63,516 bases of DNA, taken from Pseudomonadota bacterium. GTDB taxonomy: Bacteria > Pseudomonadota > Gammaproteobacteria > Burkholderiales > Burkholderiaceae_E. Under the pieces are notes generated by a model that saw only the letters and a list, made by a program, of their open reading frames with translations, did no database searches and was not told the origin of the DNA. A program made the translations under genes and the position numbers. The DNA lies in contig JAEWGX010000101.1 of NCBI GenBank assembly GCA_023388075.1, positions 1-63,516 of the forward strand, written 5' to 3'. Every line of letters begins with the position of its first letter. The stretch's first letter is position 1. Below, piece by piece: positions 63,449 through 63,516 of this stretch.

Positions 63449-63516
63449 CCGGCATCTCCTTGGAGCGGTTTGATCGAATCCGGCACGATGGTCGCGCCGA
63501 ACCCCTCGATGAGCTC
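63445..63516 (-). CDS. dnaX: DNA polymerase III subunit gamma/tau, C-terminal end
   Basis: Only the last 23 codons are in the window: ELIEGFGATIVPDSIKPLQG, then DAG and stop. The FGATIVPDSIKP ending is typical of proteobacterial tau. The stop overlaps the ybaB start. Identification rests on gene order plus this tail. Confidence 0.85.
   Translation of the reverse strand, partial: ELIEGFGATIVPDSIKPLQGDAG

Overview
The window reads as chromosome of a GC-rich proteobacterium, most likely a betaproteobacterium (Burkholderiales-like). The basis is gene order: dnaX-ybaB-recR, carA-carB, and the housekeeping run greA / yhbY / rlmE-ftsH-folP-glmM followed by tRNA genes. This is inferred from synteny and base composition, not from a marker-gene search. 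I saw no phage, transposase, integrase or CRISPR array.

Left part, 1-22.8 kb: ordinary but varied chromosomal genes. An amino-acid or imino-acid oxidation locus (ornithine cyclodeaminase family, two FAD oxidoreductases, GntR/FCD regulator) is followed by a DUF1439-like secreted protein and dinB, then a MATE exporter and a lipoprotein. Next come a DUF1264 protein, a pirin with a tiny coupled ORF, and an alkyl-DNA repair pair (methyltransferase plus a free-standing Ada metal-binding domain). Two DUF202 membrane proteins overlap a DUF3604 protein. After a broken SDR gene there are an intact SDR, a diguanylate cyclase, a beta-barrel protein coupled to DUF421, and a five-gene block of envelope glycosylation genes (GT2, LAB_N, GT39) followed by a response regulator and sensor kinase.

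Middle part, 22.9-38.0 kb: accessory-looking. It holds an MBL hydrolase, a roughly 500-bp intergenic stretch full of inverted repeats, and an overlapping NmrA-like / LuxR / zinc-ribbon (DUF3330-like) operon. Further on are a Tat-exported haloperoxidase-like hydrolase, a cupin-SDR-hydrolase operon, a LysR regulator, an unknown protein, and a 941-residue winged-helix/NB-ARC/TPR regulator divergent from an AhpD-like / EmrB / EmrA operon. The emrA-like frame ends inside tRNA-His, which makes the tRNA cluster (Pro, Arg, His) a plausible island edge.

Right part, 38.0-63.5 kb: apart from yhbY everything is on the minus strand. glmM, folP, ftsH and rlmE form a core operon and greA has its own leader hairpin. 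A tightly overlapped operon of branched-chain-type ABC transporter genes, an aldo/keto reductase, a TIGR04076 protein and an aspartate-dehydrogenase-like protein sits between carB and greA. Upstream lie an SGNH lipoprotein, a Tau/NitT-type ABC transporter with a PanB-fold protein that lacks the usual PanB metal ligands, a BrkB/YihY protein, recR, ybaB and the 3' end of dnaX.

The most unusual items are the divergent PanB homologue beside the transporter, the operon between carB and greA, the split Ada arrangement, the inverted-repeat-rich gap at 24 kb, and the LuxR/DUF3330/NmrA overlap operon.
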